A DNA stretch of 64,000 nt from Marixanthomonas ophiurae. GTDB lineage: Bacteria; Bacteroidota; Bacteroidia; Flavobacteriales; Flavobacteriaceae. Below the pieces are notes generated by a model. It was not told the DNA's origin. It worked only from the letters and a program-made list of their open reading frames with translations, and searched no databases. The DNA lies in the NCBI RefSeq assembly GCF_003413745.1, contig NZ_QVID01000001.1:1674001-1738000 (forward strand), in the 5' to 3' direction. The position numbers were made by a program, and so were the translations under genes. Below are positions 54,254 to 63,992 of the stretch, piece by piece; positions within the stretch are counted from its first letter, which is position 1, and the number at the start of each line of letters is the position of its first letter.

Positions 54254-55330
54254 ATGTTAGAGAAACTTCAAATAGTAAAACAACGATTTGATGAGGTAAG
54301 CGACCTTATTATTCAACCAGATATAATTAGTGATCAAAAAAGATATATTCAATTAAATAAGGAATATAAGGACCTTAGGCTGCTAATGGACAAACGTGAA
54401 AGATATCTTACCCTTACCAATCGTATTGAAGAAGCCGAAGAAATTATAAAAGAAAGCAGCGATGATGAAATGATTGAGATGGGGAAAATGCAGCTGGAAG
54501 AAGCTCAAGAGGAGTTGCCAAAATTAGATGACGAAATTAAATTTCTTTTAATTCCTAAGGATCCAGAAGACTCCAAAAATGCGGTTATGGAAATTAGAGC
54601 GGGTACGGGTGGTGATGAAGCAAGTATTTTTGCAGGAGACCTATACCGTATGTACACTAAATATTGCGAGAGCAAAGGCTGGAAAGTAAATACTGTCGAT
54701 TACAGCGAAGGAACTAGTGGTGGTTTCAAAGAAATACAAATGGAAATTGAAGGTGATGATGTTTATGGAATCCTAAAGTTTGAAGCAGGCGTACACCGGG
54801 TACAACGAGTGCCACAAACTGAAACACAAGGTCGAGTACATACCAGTGCTGCAACAGTAATGGTCTTTCCTGAAGCAGAAGAGTTTGATGTGGAAATCGA
54901 TCCTAAGGATGTTCGTATTGATTATTTCTGTTCTTCTGGACCTGGTGGTCAATCTGTAAACACAACTTATTCTGCAGTACGTTTAACACACGAACCAACT
55001 GGTCTAGTAGCGCAATGTCAAGACCAAAAGTCTCAGCATAAAAACAAAGAAAAAGCGTTTAAGGTGCTTCGTTCTAGGTTGTATGATATGGAGTTAGCAA
55101 AGAAACAAGCTGAAGATGCAGCAAAAAGAGGCTCCATGGTTACTAGTGGTGATCGTAGTGCTAAAATTAGAACCTACAATTACTCACAAGGACGTGTGAC
55201 TGATCACCGTATTAATTTAACTTTGTACGATTTAAGTAATATTATTGATGGAGATATTCAGAAAATAATAGACGAACTACAAATGGTGAGCAATACGGAA
55301 AAACTGAAAGAAGCAGGGGAAACCTTTTAG
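54254..55330 (+). CDS. prfA: Peptide chain release factor 1
   Basis: Terminates translation at UAA and UAG. The catalytic GGQ is in [20 protein letters not shown], and the PxT codon-recognition motif of RF1 is present as [16 protein letters not shown] start at ATG 54254 ([15 protein letters not shown]), giving 358 residues; the frame extends upstream to 54221 without family support. The residue after GGQ is Ser, where most bacteria have His, and the preceding residues are GP instead of GA, which I recall in other flavobacteria. pyrF follows 68 bases downstream. Confidence 0.95.
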   Translation: MLEKLQIVKQRFDEVSDLIIQPDIISDQKRYIQLNKEYKDLRLLMDKRERYLTLTNRIEEAEEIIKESSDDEMIEMGKMQLEEAQEELPKLDDEIKFLLIPKDPEDSKNAVMEIRAGTGGDEASIFAGDLYRMYTKYCESKGWKVNTVDYSEGTSGGFKEIQMEIEGDDVYGILKFEAGVHRVQRVPQTETQGRVHTSAATVMVFPEAEEFDVEIDPKDVRIDYFCSSGPGGQSVNTTYSAVRLTHEPTGLVAQCQDQKSQHKNKEKAFKVLRSRLYDMELAKKQAEDAAKRGSMVTSGDRSAKIRTYNYSQGRVTDHRINLTLYDLSNIIDGDIQKIIDELQMVSNTEKLKEAGETF

Positions 55331-55398
55331 TGAAAATTTTAATTAAATAGATTTAATTTTCTCTCCCTGTAGGAGAGATTCTGAAAGGATACGGGTCA

Positions 55399-56217
55399 AT
55401 GACAACACAGCAATTAGTTTCAGAAATACATAAGAAAAAGTCGTTTTTATGCATTGGTCTGGATGTTGATTTAAATAAAATTCCGAAGCATTTGTTAGAA
55501 GAGGATGATCCTATTTTTTCTTTCAATAAAGCAATTATTGATGCTACCCATCACTTGGCGGTAGCCTATAAGCCCAATACAGCTTTTTATGAAGCCTACG
55601 GAATTAAGGGTTGGAAATCCCTTCAAAAAACAATAGAATATTTAAATAAAAACCATCCCGAAATCTTTACCATTGCCGATGCTAAACGGGGTGATATAGG
55701 TAATACCTCTTCCATGTATGCTCACGCTTTTTTTAATGATTTAGGCTTTGACTCGGTAACGGTTGCTCCGTATATGGGAAAAGATTCAATAGAACCTTTT
55801 TTAGCCTTTGAAGATAAACACACTATTTTATTAGCATTGACTTCCAATGAAGGAGCTTTCGACTTTCAAACAAAGAAAATAGGTGAAGATGAAACATACA
55901 AAACCGTTTTAAAAACTTCAAAAAGCTGGAAAAACTCGGAAAACTTAATGTACGTTGTTGGAGCAACCAAAGCTGAGTATTTTTCAGAAATACGAAAAAT
56001 AGTTCCAGACAGCTTTCTGTTAGTACCAGGAGTCGGTGCACAAGGCGGTAGTTTGGCCGAAGTTTGTAGATATGGGATGAATAAAAATATTGGACTTTTA
56101 ATCAATTCCTCTAGAGGTGTTTTGTATGCTTCAAATAATTTAGATTTTGCTGAAGCTGCTCAAGCTGAAGCTGAAAAGCTACAACTGCAAATGGAAAAGC
56201 TAATGCATGCAGTTTAA
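55399..56217 (+). CDS. pyrF: Orotidine 5'-phosphate decarboxylase
   Basis: Makes UMP, the last step of pyrimidine synthesis. 272 residues with the type 2 active site ADAKRGDIGNTSSMYA (Asp-Lys-Asp triad), FLCIGLDVD, and LLVPGVGAQGG. The 3' end overlaps the next gene by 11 bases. A small hairpin, CTCTCC/GGAGAG (55361-55377), lies in the prfA-pyrF gap and has no T-run. Confidence 0.95.
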   Translation: MTTQQLVSEIHKKKSFLCIGLDVDLNKIPKHLLEEDDPIFSFNKAIIDATHHLAVAYKPNTAFYEAYGIKGWKSLQKTIEYLNKNHPEIFTIADAKRGDIGNTSSMYAHAFFNDLGFDSVTVAPYMGKDSIEPFLAFEDKHTILLALTSNEGAFDFQTKKIGEDETYKTVLKTSKSWKNSENLMYVVGATKAEYFSEIRKIVPDSFLLVPGVGAQGGSLAEVCRYGMNKNIGLLINSSRGVLYASNNLDFAEAAQAEAEKLQLQMEKLMHAV

Positions 56218-56983
56218 AGATCAGCTAGGAAATATCATTTCACTTTCCAAAACTCCTAAAAGGATTGTTTCTTTAGTACCTTCTCAAACTGAATTATTAG
56301 TGGATTTAGGCTTAAAAGAAAATCTAGTAGGAATCACCAAATTTTGTGTACACCCTAAAAATTTAAGAAAAGAAATAAAAGTAGTAGGAGGTACTAAAAG
56401 TTTACACTTTGATAAAGTGAAGGCAGTTAAACCAGACTTAATAATTTGCAATAAAGAAGAAAACACTAAAGAAATGGTAGTTGAACTTCAAAAAATTGCG
56501 CCAGTTTGGGTAAGTGATATTTTTTCTATTGATGATAGTTTAGATATGATAAAACAAATTGGTTTGCTATGCGATGTAGAAGAGGAAGCTTTGTCAATTT
56601 GCTCAAAAATCATTTCTGAAAAAGAAGATTTTTTAAATTTTGTAAAAAATAAACCTACTAAAAAAGTAGCCTATGTCATTTGGAAAAAACCTCTAATGAT
56701 AGCAGGTAAAAATACCTTTATTAATGAATTGTTAGTGCTCAACAATTTTGAAAATAGTTGCGAAGATGAATCCTCACGATACCCAGAAGTGGAAAAAGAC
56801 TTTTTAAAACAAGCTGATGAAATTTTATTGTCAACAGAGCCTTTTCCTTTTAAAGAAAAAGATGCTATAACTTTGAGTAAAGAGCTAGATAAAAAAGTTT
56901 CGATAGTAGATGGGGAGTATTTTAGCTGGTATGGGTCAAGACTTGTAGGCGCCTTTTCATATTTTAAAAGTCTACACTCTTAA
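56207..56983 (+). CDS. BtuF-like metal/cobalamin-binding protein without a signal peptide
   Basis: 258 residues of the helical-backbone (cluster A-II) substrate-binding fold: RIVSLVPSQTELLVDLGLKENLVGIT, HPKNLRKEIKVVGGTKSLHFDKVKAVKPDLIICN. Such proteins normally work in the periplasm, yet this one begins MQFKDQLGNIISLSK with no signal peptide. In frame, a TAA lies two codons upstream (56201-56203), so no longer form exists. The start lies inside pyrF. It may be a cytoplasmic corrinoid or siderophore binder, or be exported by another route. No BtuC or BtuD is near. Confidence 0.82.
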   Translation: MQFKDQLGNIISLSKTPKRIVSLVPSQTELLVDLGLKENLVGITKFCVHPKNLRKEIKVVGGTKSLHFDKVKAVKPDLIICNKEENTKEMVVELQKIAPVWVSDIFSIDDSLDMIKQIGLLCDVEEEALSICSKIISEKEDFLNFVKNKPTKKVAYVIWKKPLMIAGKNTFINELLVLNNFENSCEDESSRYPEVEKDFLKQADEILLSTEPFPFKEKDAITLSKELDKKVSIVDGEYFSWYGSRLVGAFSYFKSLHS

Positions 56984-56985
56984 GT

Positions 56986-57168
56986 TTATTTCTCTGCGTA
57001 TTGATATCGAAGTGATTTTATTTGTTCAAAAACCGCTTCGGCTTTATCATGAATATAATCGCTTTTTTCTTTATCCTTTAATGCGATTTCATAAGATTTT
57101 CGCATTAAATATTTATATCGTTTTTTTAATTTGTCGAGCTTTGTTTCTTTTTTAAACCAATTCATCAT
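56986..57168 (-). CDS. Lacal_2735-type small conserved protein
   Basis: 60 residues, strongly charged and helical: NWFKKETKLDKLKKRYKYLM and DKAEAVFEQIKSLRYQ. It matches the small flavobacterial Lacal_2735 family as I recall it, whose function is unknown. Two successive ATG codons (57166-57168 and 57163-57165) could start it. Two exact 18-base repeats lie 6 bases upstream. It converges on the BtuF-like gene with only 2 bases between the stop codons. Confidence 0.75.
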   Translation of the reverse strand: MMNWFKKETKLDKLKKRYKYLMRKSYEIALKDKEKSDYIHDKAEAVFEQIKSLRYQYAEK

Positions 57169-57174
57169 AACTGC

Positions 57175-57210
57175 TATCTTTCATGTACTACATATCTTTC
57201 ATGTACTACA
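57175..57210 (-). repeat. Two exact 18-base direct repeats in the leader of the Lacal_2735-type gene
   Basis: TATCTTTCATGTACTACA occurs twice back to back (57175-57192, 57193-57210). On the minus strand each copy contains GAAAGATA, so the duplication repeats the ribosome-binding region. A -7 element TACTTTTG (minus, 57209-57216) overlaps the upstream end. Confidence 0.85.
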
Positions 57211-57310
57211 AAAGTAGGTGTGATAATAAAAAAGTGCTGTTAGTGTTAGGTTAATTCTATCACAATTATTTATTGTATAGATAATAAAGGCGTTAAAACC
57301 TTAACAGATG

Positions 57311-58021
57311 TTAATCTTGCAGGGCAAAAACCTGTCTTAACAATGTCGTGGTTCTAGATTGAGCAGAACTCCTGATTTTCTTTTCTTCAACCCCAATCAT
57401 GGTGTAGACACCTTTTAAAGCTTCGTTGGTTACATAGTCAGTAAGGTCTGGGTTTACTTTATTTACAAAGGGTACTGAGTTGTATTTTGTAATGATGTTA
57501 GTCCAAATTCTATCAGCACCGACTTTTGAAAATGAGTTTTTAATTACAGGATTAAATTTAGCATATAATTGAGAATTCGTTCTGTTTTGTAGATAACTAG
57601 TAGCGGCATTGTCTGAACCTAACAGAATGTTTTTTGCATCATTAAAAGTAATTTCTTTTACTGCGTTTACGAAAATTGGTGTAGCCTCTTTAACAGCATC
57701 TTCAGCAGCCCGGTTCATCGCTTTTAGTCCTTCATCGGCTAAGCTTCCTAGTCCGATATCTCGTAAGGTTCGATCCACTTTTTGAAGCTCTTCTGGAAGT
57801 AGAATCTTTACTAATTGGTTTTTGTAAAAACCATTCTCCTTAGTCAACTTAGTAACTTGCTTCTCAATACCAAAGTCTAGTGCTTGTCGTAATCCATTGG
57901 CAATCATAGTGGGGTCTGTACCCACTTGACCAGTAGGCAGGGTGTTGACAACGTTTTGAAGCTCGGCGCAAGAAACCAACATAAATATGGAACAAAACAA
58001 AGCTATTTTCTTATAAAACAT
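57311..58021 (-). CDS. DUF4197 lipoprotein
   Basis: 236 residues. The lipobox gives Cys18 (FMLVSCAEL). DUF4197 landmarks follow: GLRQALDFGIEKQVTKLTKENGFYKN, LLPEELQKVDRTLRDIGLG, AVKEITFNDAKNILLG and YVTNEALKGVYTMIGVEEKKIR. The protein is helical and expected in the periplasm. Function is unknown. The frame continues 15 codons upstream, but ATG 58019-58021 starts the lipoprotein signal. The terminator of the upstream T9SS gene lies just before it. Confidence 0.88.
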   Translation of the reverse strand: MFYKKIALFCSIFMLVSCAELQNVVNTLPTGQVGTDPTMIANGLRQALDFGIEKQVTKLTKENGFYKNQLVKILLPEELQKVDRTLRDIGLGSLADEGLKAMNRAAEDAVKEATPIFVNAVKEITFNDAKNILLGSDNAATSYLQNRTNSQLYAKFNPVIKNSFSKVGADRIWTNIITKYNSVPFVNKVNPDLTDYVTNEALKGVYTMIGVEEKKIRSSAQSRTTTLLRQVFALQD

Positions 58022-58053
58022 AGGAGCGTAATTTAATTTAAGTAAAGATATAA

Positions 58054-58094
58054 AAAAGCCCTTCAATCCTGATATAAATCGGGAGAAGGGCTTC
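58054..58094 (-). terminator. Terminator of the T9SS-protein gene
   Basis: AGCCCTT and AAGGGCT arms with an interrupted inner stem and a minus-strand T-run. Confidence 0.8.
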
Positions 58095-58115
58095 TCTAGG
58101 TAATTAAAATAGAAA

Positions 58116-59036
58116 TTATTTAATTACTTTAACTGTTTTAGAGGCACCATCAATGGTTACTTGCACTAAGTAAGCACCAGAAGAAAGAGCACTCATATCG
58201 ATACTTGGAGAAATAGCATCCGGTTTTGCCGTAAGTACTGTTTTACCAAGAACGTCATATACTGTTACATTGTTTACTGCTGCGGCAGACTCAATGTTCA
58301 ACACATCCTTAACTGGGTTAGGATACACATTAAATGCAGCTTCAGAGAAATCGTTTGTACTCAATACACCAGCTCCAGCAACTATATCATCTATATAAAA
58401 GAGAGTAAATTCACTAGGTGCATAAAAATCGATTGCACCTAAATATGTAAAAGGTGTATTGAAAGCAAATTGTTGGTCTGTAATTACTTCAGTGCCATCA
58501 ATGAACATATCCCATAGTTGATTGTCTATATCATAAACACATCTAACGTTAAACCAAACGTCATGATTGAAAGAAAAAGTACCTCCTGGGTTACCATCTA
58601 CGCTTCCTTCTCCTGGAGCAGCTCCAGCCTCATTAAAGTAAACGTTTCCTCCAAAAAGTGTATTTGGATCTTGTGGTTCAGTAATCCCACTTTGAGCATT
58701 GAAATAACCTTCATTTCCAGTTGGGATATACATATTCCATTGAATTGTGTAAATACCACTGTCAGGTTCACTGTCTATTAAATATAGCATATCTATACCA
58801 GCCGGAGCACCAACTTCATTAATCTCTAAAGATTGAAAACCAGAGGTTGCTTGATCAAATGATACTTGAGCTTCTTCGGCTCCACCTTCTGCACCAGACC
58901 AAGTTCTCCAAGCATCAGATTGTGGTGATATGTCTCCAATGTCATAAGAGTCAAAATCATCTGTTTGTTCAACTTGCGCCATTCCTGTAAAAGCAAACGC
59001 ACACAATGTAAAACCTAATAAGTAAATTTTTTTCAT
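58116..59036 (-). CDS. Secreted protein with T9SS type A sorting domain
   Basis: 306 residues: signal peptide (1-20, TGMAQ), a concanavalin/LamG-like beta-sandwich region (25-220: FDSYDIGDI, DMLYLIDSEPDSGIYTIQWNMYIP, VWFNVRCVYDIDNQLWDMFIDG), and a type A sorting domain (about 232-306: FNVYPNPVKDVLNIES, VYDVLGKTVL, LSSGAYLVQV, KTVKVIK). It is strongly acidic before the sorting domain. A carbohydrate-binding or surface adhesion role is possible. It is separate from the T9SS protein at 4739 and not similar to it outside the sorting domain. Confidence 0.86.
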   Translation of the reverse strand: MKKIYLLGFTLCAFAFTGMAQVEQTDDFDSYDIGDISPQSDAWRTWSGAEGGAEEAQVSFDQATSGFQSLEINEVGAPAGIDMLYLIDSEPDSGIYTIQWNMYIPTGNEGYFNAQSGITEPQDPNTLFGGNVYFNEAGAAPGEGSVDGNPGGTFSFNHDVWFNVRCVYDIDNQLWDMFIDGTEVITDQQFAFNTPFTYLGAIDFYAPSEFTLFYIDDIVAGAGVLSTNDFSEAAFNVYPNPVKDVLNIESAAAVNNVTVYDVLGKTVLTAKPDAISPSIDMSALSSGAYLVQVTIDGASKTVKVIK

Positions 59037-59173
59037 AATGTTTAAATTTTAGTTGTTTAATGTTTGTTATTGATAGTAGCAATATACAAAAATATTATAA
59101 TTATTACTAATTTACTAAAAATTTATTTATTTCTTACTTATCTTATGAAAGCCTTTTATTGTTGGCTTTTTCG

Positions 59174-59181
59174 TAAATTTG
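59174..59181 (+). promoter_or_regulatory. Putative -7 element of icmF (TAAATTTG)
   Basis: Exact TAnnTTTG, 28 bases before the start codon. Confidence 0.5.
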
Positions 59182-59209
59182 TACTTTAAGAAAAACACGA
59201 AAGCTATCT

Positions 59210-62200
59210 ATGAAACAAGCAAAACCTTATATTCCCAAAAATAAAGTACGAATTGTAACCGCTGCCTCACTTTTTGATGGTCATGATGCGGCCATAAATA
59301 TTATGAGGCGTATTATACAGTCTACAGGTGTAGAGGTTATTCACTTAGGGCACGATCGCAGTGTAGAAGAGGTAGTAAATACAGCTATTCAAGAAGATGC
59401 AAATGCAATCGCAATGACTTCTTATCAAGGGGGGCACAATGAGTATTTTAAATATATGTATGATCTGCTCAAGGAAAAAGGTGCAGAGCATATTAAAATT
59501 TTTGGTGGTGGAGGTGGAGTAATTCTTCCTGAAGAAATTGAAGAATTACAAAACTACGGCATTACTCGTATTTATGCGCCAGATGATGGTAGGGAACTTG
59601 GTTTGCAAGGAATGATTAACGATTTAGTTGAAACATCCGACTTTCCTATTGGTGAAAACTTAAATGGAGAAGAAGCAAAGCTTTCAGAAAAAAATGATAA
59701 CGCTATTGCTCGTGTTATTTCAGCAGCTGAAAACTTCCCAGAAGTTGCCAAAAAAACATTAGATTCCATTCATAAAAAGAATGAAAAAAGTACCATTCCT
59801 GTTTTAGGAATCACAGGTACAGGAGGTTCAGGTAAATCGTCGTTAGTTGATGAATTGGTTCGCCGTTTTTTAATTGATTTCCCTGAAAAAACAATAGGAA
59901 TTATTTCAGTAGATCCTTCAAAACGAAAAACAGGTGGGGCGTTGCTAGGCGACCGTATTCGTATGAATGCTATTAATTCACCACGAGTATATATGCGTAG
60001 TTTGGCCACTCGTCAAAGTAACTTAGCGCTTTCCAAACACGTGGCCGAAGCGGTTCAAGTTTTAAAAGCTGCGGAGTATGATCTTATTATTTTAGAAACT
60101 TCGGGTATTGGACAAAGTGATACCGAAATTTTAGATCACAGTGATGTTTCTCTGTATGTAATGACGCCAGAATTTGGCGCTGCAACACAATTGGAGAAAA
60201 TCGATATGTTAGATTTTGCCGATTTGGTGTCCATTAACAAATTTGACAAACGAGGGGCTAAAGATGCACTTCGCGATGTAAAAAAACAGTATATGCGTAA
60301 CCACCAATTGTGGGATACGCCTCAAGATCAACTTCCAGTTTTCGGGACGATAGCTTCTCAGTTTAACGATCCAGGAATGAACAAGCTTTACAAATCCATT
60401 ATGGATGAGATTGCTTCTAAAACAAAAGCCGATTTAAATAGTAAGTATGAAATTTCAGATGAAATGTCTGAAAAGATTTTTGTAATTCCACCGGCACGAA
60501 CACGTTACCTTTCTGAAATATCTGAAAATAACAGAGCTTACGACAAAAAAGCTTCTGAACAAGCTGAAGTAGCTCAAAAACTCTATGGTTTCTTCAAAAC
60601 TATAGAAACCATTTCTGGAGCCACACCTACATTAGATAAATCGGGAATTGATTCTGAAGATTTAACTGTTTCCGAAGAAAATAAAGATTTAGTAAAACTT
60701 TTAGTGGCAGAGTTTGATAAAGAAAAATTGAACTTAGATCCTTATAATTGGGAAGTTATTACCGGTTGGGACGAAAAAGTAAATCGCTATCAAGAACCGG
60801 TTTATAAATTTAAAGTTCGTGATAAAGAAATTAGTATCGATACGCATACCGAGTCATTGTCACATACTCAAATTCCAAAAGTATCTTTGCCTAAATATCA
60901 AGCTTGGGGCGATATATTAAAATGGGTGTTACAAGAAAATGTGCCGGGTGAGTTTCCGTATACCTCAGGTTTATACCCTTTTAAGCGTACAGGAGAAGAC
61001 CCTGCTCGAATGTTCGCCGGAGAAGGTGGGCCAGAGCGTACTAATCGCCGTTTTCACTATGTAAGTATGGGGTTACCCGCTAAGCGCTTGTCAACAGCTT
61101 TTGATAGTGTAACCTTATATGGTAACGATCCCAATCACCGTCCCGATATCTATGGGAAAATTGGTAATGCTGGAGTATCTATTTGTTGTTTGGATGATGC
61201 CAAAAAATTATATTCCGGATTTGATTTAAGTCATAAAATGACATCGGTGAGTATGACAATCAATGGTCCTGCTCCCATGTTACTTGGCTTTTTTATGAAT
61301 GCGGCTATCGATCAAAGTTGTGAAAAATATATTAAGGAGCATGATCTTGAAGATGAAGTAGAAAAGAAAATCGCTAAAATTTACAAAGAAAGCGGAATGG
61401 ACCGCCCAAAGTATAATGGCGAGCTACCTGAAGGAAACGACGGTCTAGGTTTAATGTTATTGGGCGTTACTGGAGATCAAATATTACCACAAGATGTGTA
61501 TCAGAAAATTAAGTATGATACGTTGAAACAAGTTCGAGGAACGGTACAAGCCGATATTTTAAAAGAAGACCAAGCTCAAAATACGTGTATTTTCTCTACG
61601 GAGTTTGCACTTCGTTTAATGGGTGATGTGCAGGAATATTTTATTGAAAAACAAGTTAGAAACTTTTATTCTGTTTCTATTAGTGGTTATCATATTGCCG
61701 AAGCTGGAGCAAATCCTATTACCCAGTTGGCATTTACCTTGGCAAATGGATTTACATACGTAGAATACTATTTAAGTAGAGGAATGGATATTAATAAATT
61801 CGGTCCTAACTTATCCTTCTTTTTTAGTAACGGTATCGATCCTGAATATTCAGTAATTGGTCGTGTGGCTCGTAAAATTTGGTCTAAAGCATTAAAAGAA
61901 AAGTATGGGGCCAATCCACGAGCGCAGATGTTAAAGTATCACATTCAAACATCTGGTCGTTCGCTACATGCACAGGAGATTGACTTTAACGATATTAGAA
62001 CTACGTTACAAGCATTATACGCTATTTACGATAATTGTAATTCATTACACACCAATGCCTATGATGAAGCGATTACAACACCTACGGAAGAAAGCGTACG
62101 TCGGGCGATGGCGATTCAGTTAATTATCAATAAAGAGTTAGGACTGGCTAAAAACGAAAACCCAATTCAAGGCTCATTTATTATTGAAGAGTTGACCGAT

Positions 62201-62635
62201 TTAGTTGAAGCAGCTGTTCTCGAAGAATTCGATAGATTAACTGAACGCGGTGGTGTTTTAGGTGCTATGGAAACCATGTACCAGCGTGGAAAAATACAAG
62301 AAGAGAGCTTGTATTATGAAACGTTAAAACATACAGGCGAATTTCCTATAATTGGTGTAAATACATTCTTAAGTAGTAAAGGTTCACCAACGATTCAGCC
62401 AAAAGAAGTAATTAGAGCGACGGAAGAAGAAAAGCAAGCCCAGATAACTACATTAGAGAAACTTCATAAAACATATGAAGATAGCGCAGAAGAAACATTA
62501 AGTAAAGTGCAAGATGCGGCTATTGAAAACAAAAATATGTTTGAAGAACTCATGGAAGCGACGAAAGTTTGTTCATTAGGGCAAATTACCGAAGCCTTAT
62601 TTGAAGTAGGAGGACAGTATCGTAGGAATATGTAA
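59210..62635 (+). CDS. icmF: Fused isobutyryl-CoA mutase IcmF (B12-dependent)
   Basis: 1141 residues. Order: B12-binding domain (about 10-145, with the DxH motif D23-G24-H25 and [12 protein letters not shown]), a MeaB-like G-protein chaperone (about 165-420, P-loop GTGGSGKS at 203-210, [21 protein letters not shown]), and the mutase barrel (about 520-1141, [35 protein letters not shown]-like end [16 protein letters not shown]). A G-protein between the B12 and substrate domains is characteristic of IcmF and not of methylmalonyl-CoA mutase. It rearranges isobutyryl-CoA and n-butyryl-CoA, possibly isovaleryl-CoA too. Confidence 0.93.
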   Translation: MKQAKPYIPKNKVRIVTAASLFDGHDAAINIMRRIIQSTGVEVIHLGHDRSVEEVVNTAIQEDANAIAMTSYQGGHNEYFKYMYDLLKEKGAEHIKIFGGGGGVILPEEIEELQNYGITRIYAPDDGRELGLQGMINDLVETSDFPIGENLNGEEAKLSEKNDNAIARVISAAENFPEVAKKTLDSIHKKNEKSTIPVLGITGTGGSGKSSLVDELVRRFLIDFPEKTIGIISVDPSKRKTGGALLGDRIRMNAINSPRVYMRSLATRQSNLALSKHVAEAVQVLKAAEYDLIILETSGIGQSDTEILDHSDVSLYVMTPEFGAATQLEKIDMLDFADLVSINKFDKRGAKDALRDVKKQYMRNHQLWDTPQDQLPVFGTIASQFNDPGMNKLYKSIMDEIASKTKADLNSKYEISDEMSEKIFVIPPARTRYLSEISENNRAYDKKASEQAEVAQKLYGFFKTIETISGATPTLDKSGIDSEDLTVSEENKDLVKLLVAEFDKEKLNLDPYNWEVITGWDEKVNRYQEPVYKFKVRDKEISIDTHTESLSHTQIPKVSLPKYQAWGDILKWVLQENVPGEFPYTSGLYPFKRTGEDPARMFAGEGGPERTNRRFHYVSMGLPAKRLSTAFDSVTLYGNDPNHRPDIYGKIGNAGVSICCLDDAKKLYSGFDLSHKMTSVSMTINGPAPMLLGFFMNAAIDQSCEKYIKEHDLEDEVEKKIAKIYKESGMDRPKYNGELPEGNDGLGLMLLGVTGDQILPQDVYQKIKYDTLKQVRGTVQADILKEDQAQNTCIFSTEFALRLMGDVQEYFIEKQVRNFYSVSISGYHIAEAGANPITQLAFTLANGFTYVEYYLSRGMDINKFGPNLSFFFSNGIDPEYSVIGRVARKIWSKALKEKYGANPRAQMLKYHIQTSGRSLHAQEIDFNDIRTTLQALYAIYDNCNSLHTNAYDEAITTPTEESVRRAMAIQLIINKELGLAKNENPIQGSFIIEELTDLVEAAVLEEFDRLTERGGVLGAMETMYQRGKIQEESLYYETLKHTGEFPIIGVNTFLSSKGSPTIQPKEVIRATEEEKQAQITTLEKLHKTYEDSAEETLSKVQDAAIENKNMFEELMEATKVCSLGQITEALFEVGGQYRRNM

Positions 62636-62652
62636 CAGAAATCTTACGAATA

Positions 62653-62690
62653 AAAAAAGCCCGATATGAAAATATCGGGCTTTTTTTTTA
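62653..62690. terminator. Bidirectional terminator after icmF
   Basis: AAAAAAAGCCCGATAT and ATATCGGGCTTTTTTT with loop GAAA; it has T-runs on both strands and serves icmF and the convergent gene. Confidence 0.92.
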
Positions 62691-63083
62691 TAGGGTCAGC
62701 ATCCAAGTGCGTTGTAATTTTCTAAACTTTTTCAATTCGTACCTAAGTAAATTTAAAAACTCTTTCCCATTGCTGTTAGAGTGCTCTAACCGTTCACAAT
62801 TTTTATATAGTAGATTAGTCAATCTTGCTACTGAGGCTGCATGTTTGTGTTTTGCTTCAGAAAAAAGTTGACTTTCTGCCTTTAATATTTCAGGAGCTAA
62901 ATTTGTAGATTGCTGCACAATATCCCCTGTAAAATAGATGTGAGGATCTTCCATTCCATCTTCTTTCAAACTAGCTAAATCGTGTGCTATATATTCTGAA
63001 ACTCTTCGCGATAAAGCAAAAATCTCCTCAGCCTTTTTATAAAGGGCTGTCTGCGGAAATTTATTTGGAAGATGTGTTGCCAT
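62688..63083 (-). CDS. Unrecognised helical protein (131 residues)
   Basis: No signal peptide or membrane segment. The predicted pattern is four or five helices with FPQTALYKKAEEIFALSRRVSEYIAHDL at the start and LLRYELKKFRKLQRTWML at the end. It resembles the four-helix-bundle proteins of the 23S-rRNA-intervening-sequence type only in overall shape. I do not recognise a family with confidence. It converges on icmF and its stop lies at the shared terminator. It is divergent from the Lrp-type regulator. Confidence 0.65.
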   Translation of the reverse strand: MATHLPNKFPQTALYKKAEEIFALSRRVSEYIAHDLASLKEDGMEDPHIYFTGDIVQQSTNLAPEILKAESQLFSEAKHKHAASVARLTNLLYKNCERLEHSNSNGKEFLNLLRYELKKFRKLQRTWMLTL

Positions 63084-63159
63084 TATTAATATTTAAATAT
63101 TGAAACCCAAATTTACTAAGAAAAACGATTAGTTGTCAGTTGAATTTAAGGTGTTTTGT

Positions 63160-63167
63160 TATATTTG
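63160..63167 (+). promoter_or_regulatory. Putative promoter of the Lrp-type gene
   Basis: TATATTTG (TAnnTTTG) with a TTG 24 bases upstream (63133-63135). Confidence 0.55.
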
Positions 63168-63206
63168 GATTAATATTTAATGTATTTTAAAAATAAACTT
63201 TAAAAA

Positions 63207-63644
63207 ATGATTGATGACTTAAATTGGAAGATTTTAAAGCATTTACAAAAAAACGCAAGACTGTCCAGTGCAGAAATAGGAAGACAAATTGGAATGAGCT
63301 CACCAGCAGTTTCTGAACGGATAAAAAAAATGGAGGATGCAGGTGTAATTCATGGATATCATACCGTGGTTTCTCCTTTTGAAGCTGGCTATCAATTAAA
63401 GGCAATTATAACGCTACGTGCCTTTATGGGAAAATTGAAACCATTTCTCGAAAAAGTAAAAACATATGATGAGGTTTTAAATTGTTACCGAATAACTGGT
63501 AATGAAAACATCGTGATGGAAGTAGCTTTAAGAAATCAAAAACACTTAGAGGCCTTCATCGATCAATTGATTGTATATGGCGAAACTAAAACCCAAATTG
63601 TATTATCTCATGTAGTTAAGAATAATGAAATTAAGAAAGCTTAA
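63207..63644 (+). CDS. Lrp/AsnC-family transcriptional regulator
   Basis: 145 residues: an AsnC-type helix-turn-helix (DDLNWKILKHLQKNARLSSAEIGRQIGMSSPAVSERIKKMEDAGVI) and a C-terminal RAM ligand-binding domain (TLRAFMGKLKPFLEKV, CYRITGNENIVMEVAL, KTQIVLSHVV). It probably senses an amino acid and regulates transport or catabolism genes elsewhere. It is divergent from the unknown helical protein and followed by a small membrane protein gene with its own promoter. Confidence 0.93.
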   Translation: MIDDLNWKILKHLQKNARLSSAEIGRQIGMSSPAVSERIKKMEDAGVIHGYHTVVSPFEAGYQLKAIITLRAFMGKLKPFLEKVKTYDEVLNCYRITGNENIVMEVALRNQKHLEAFIDQLIVYGETKTQIVLSHVVKNNEIKKA

Positions 63645-63746
63645 CGTTTCATTTTAATTCAGTTAAAGTTATACCAATTAAGGTATTGTTAATATAAAAG
63701 TGAAGTGGCGTAGTTTAAATTTGTAATGAATCAACTACTACAAATT

Positions 63747-63992
63747 ATGAAAAATTATACACTTCACTTTTTAATACTTACTATTATAACAGCTGTTATT
63801 GGGTTTTCAGGACTTGAATTTATTGGAGGCTCTGTAGTTCGATTTATTTGTTTAATTTCAGGTATTGGGTTACTTATTTCTTGTTTAGATTCAGTGCTTA
63901 TTACTCGAAAAAATAGGAAATTTAAAAAACAAGTTGCACCTAAAAAGGTTAAAAGTGATTCTGGATCAAGAAACTTCAGTAATAACCATTAA
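63747..63992 (+). CDS. Small two-helix membrane protein
   Basis: 81 residues from ATG 63747 (MKNYTLHFLILTI), with two membrane segments (about 4-22 and 30-50) and a basic tail (ITRKNRKFKKQVAPKKVK). The frame opens at ATG 63726, but that codon is only 3 bases after a TAnnTTTG element (63716-63723), so transcription would begin at or after it. I do not recognise a family. Confidence 0.6.
   Translation: MKNYTLHFLILTIITAVIGFSGLEFIGGSVVRFICLISGIGLLISCLDSVLITRKNRKFKKQVAPKKVKSDSGSRNFSNNH

Noticed and set aside
59037-59209. A cobalamin riboswitch upstream of icmF
   Set aside because: The gap is 173 bases, a promoter element lies 28 bases before the start, and I see no B12-box-like sequence or fold.
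59210-62635. Methylmalonyl-CoA mutase
   Set aside because: The G-protein domain lies between the B12 and substrate domains, the order of IcmF, not of MCM.
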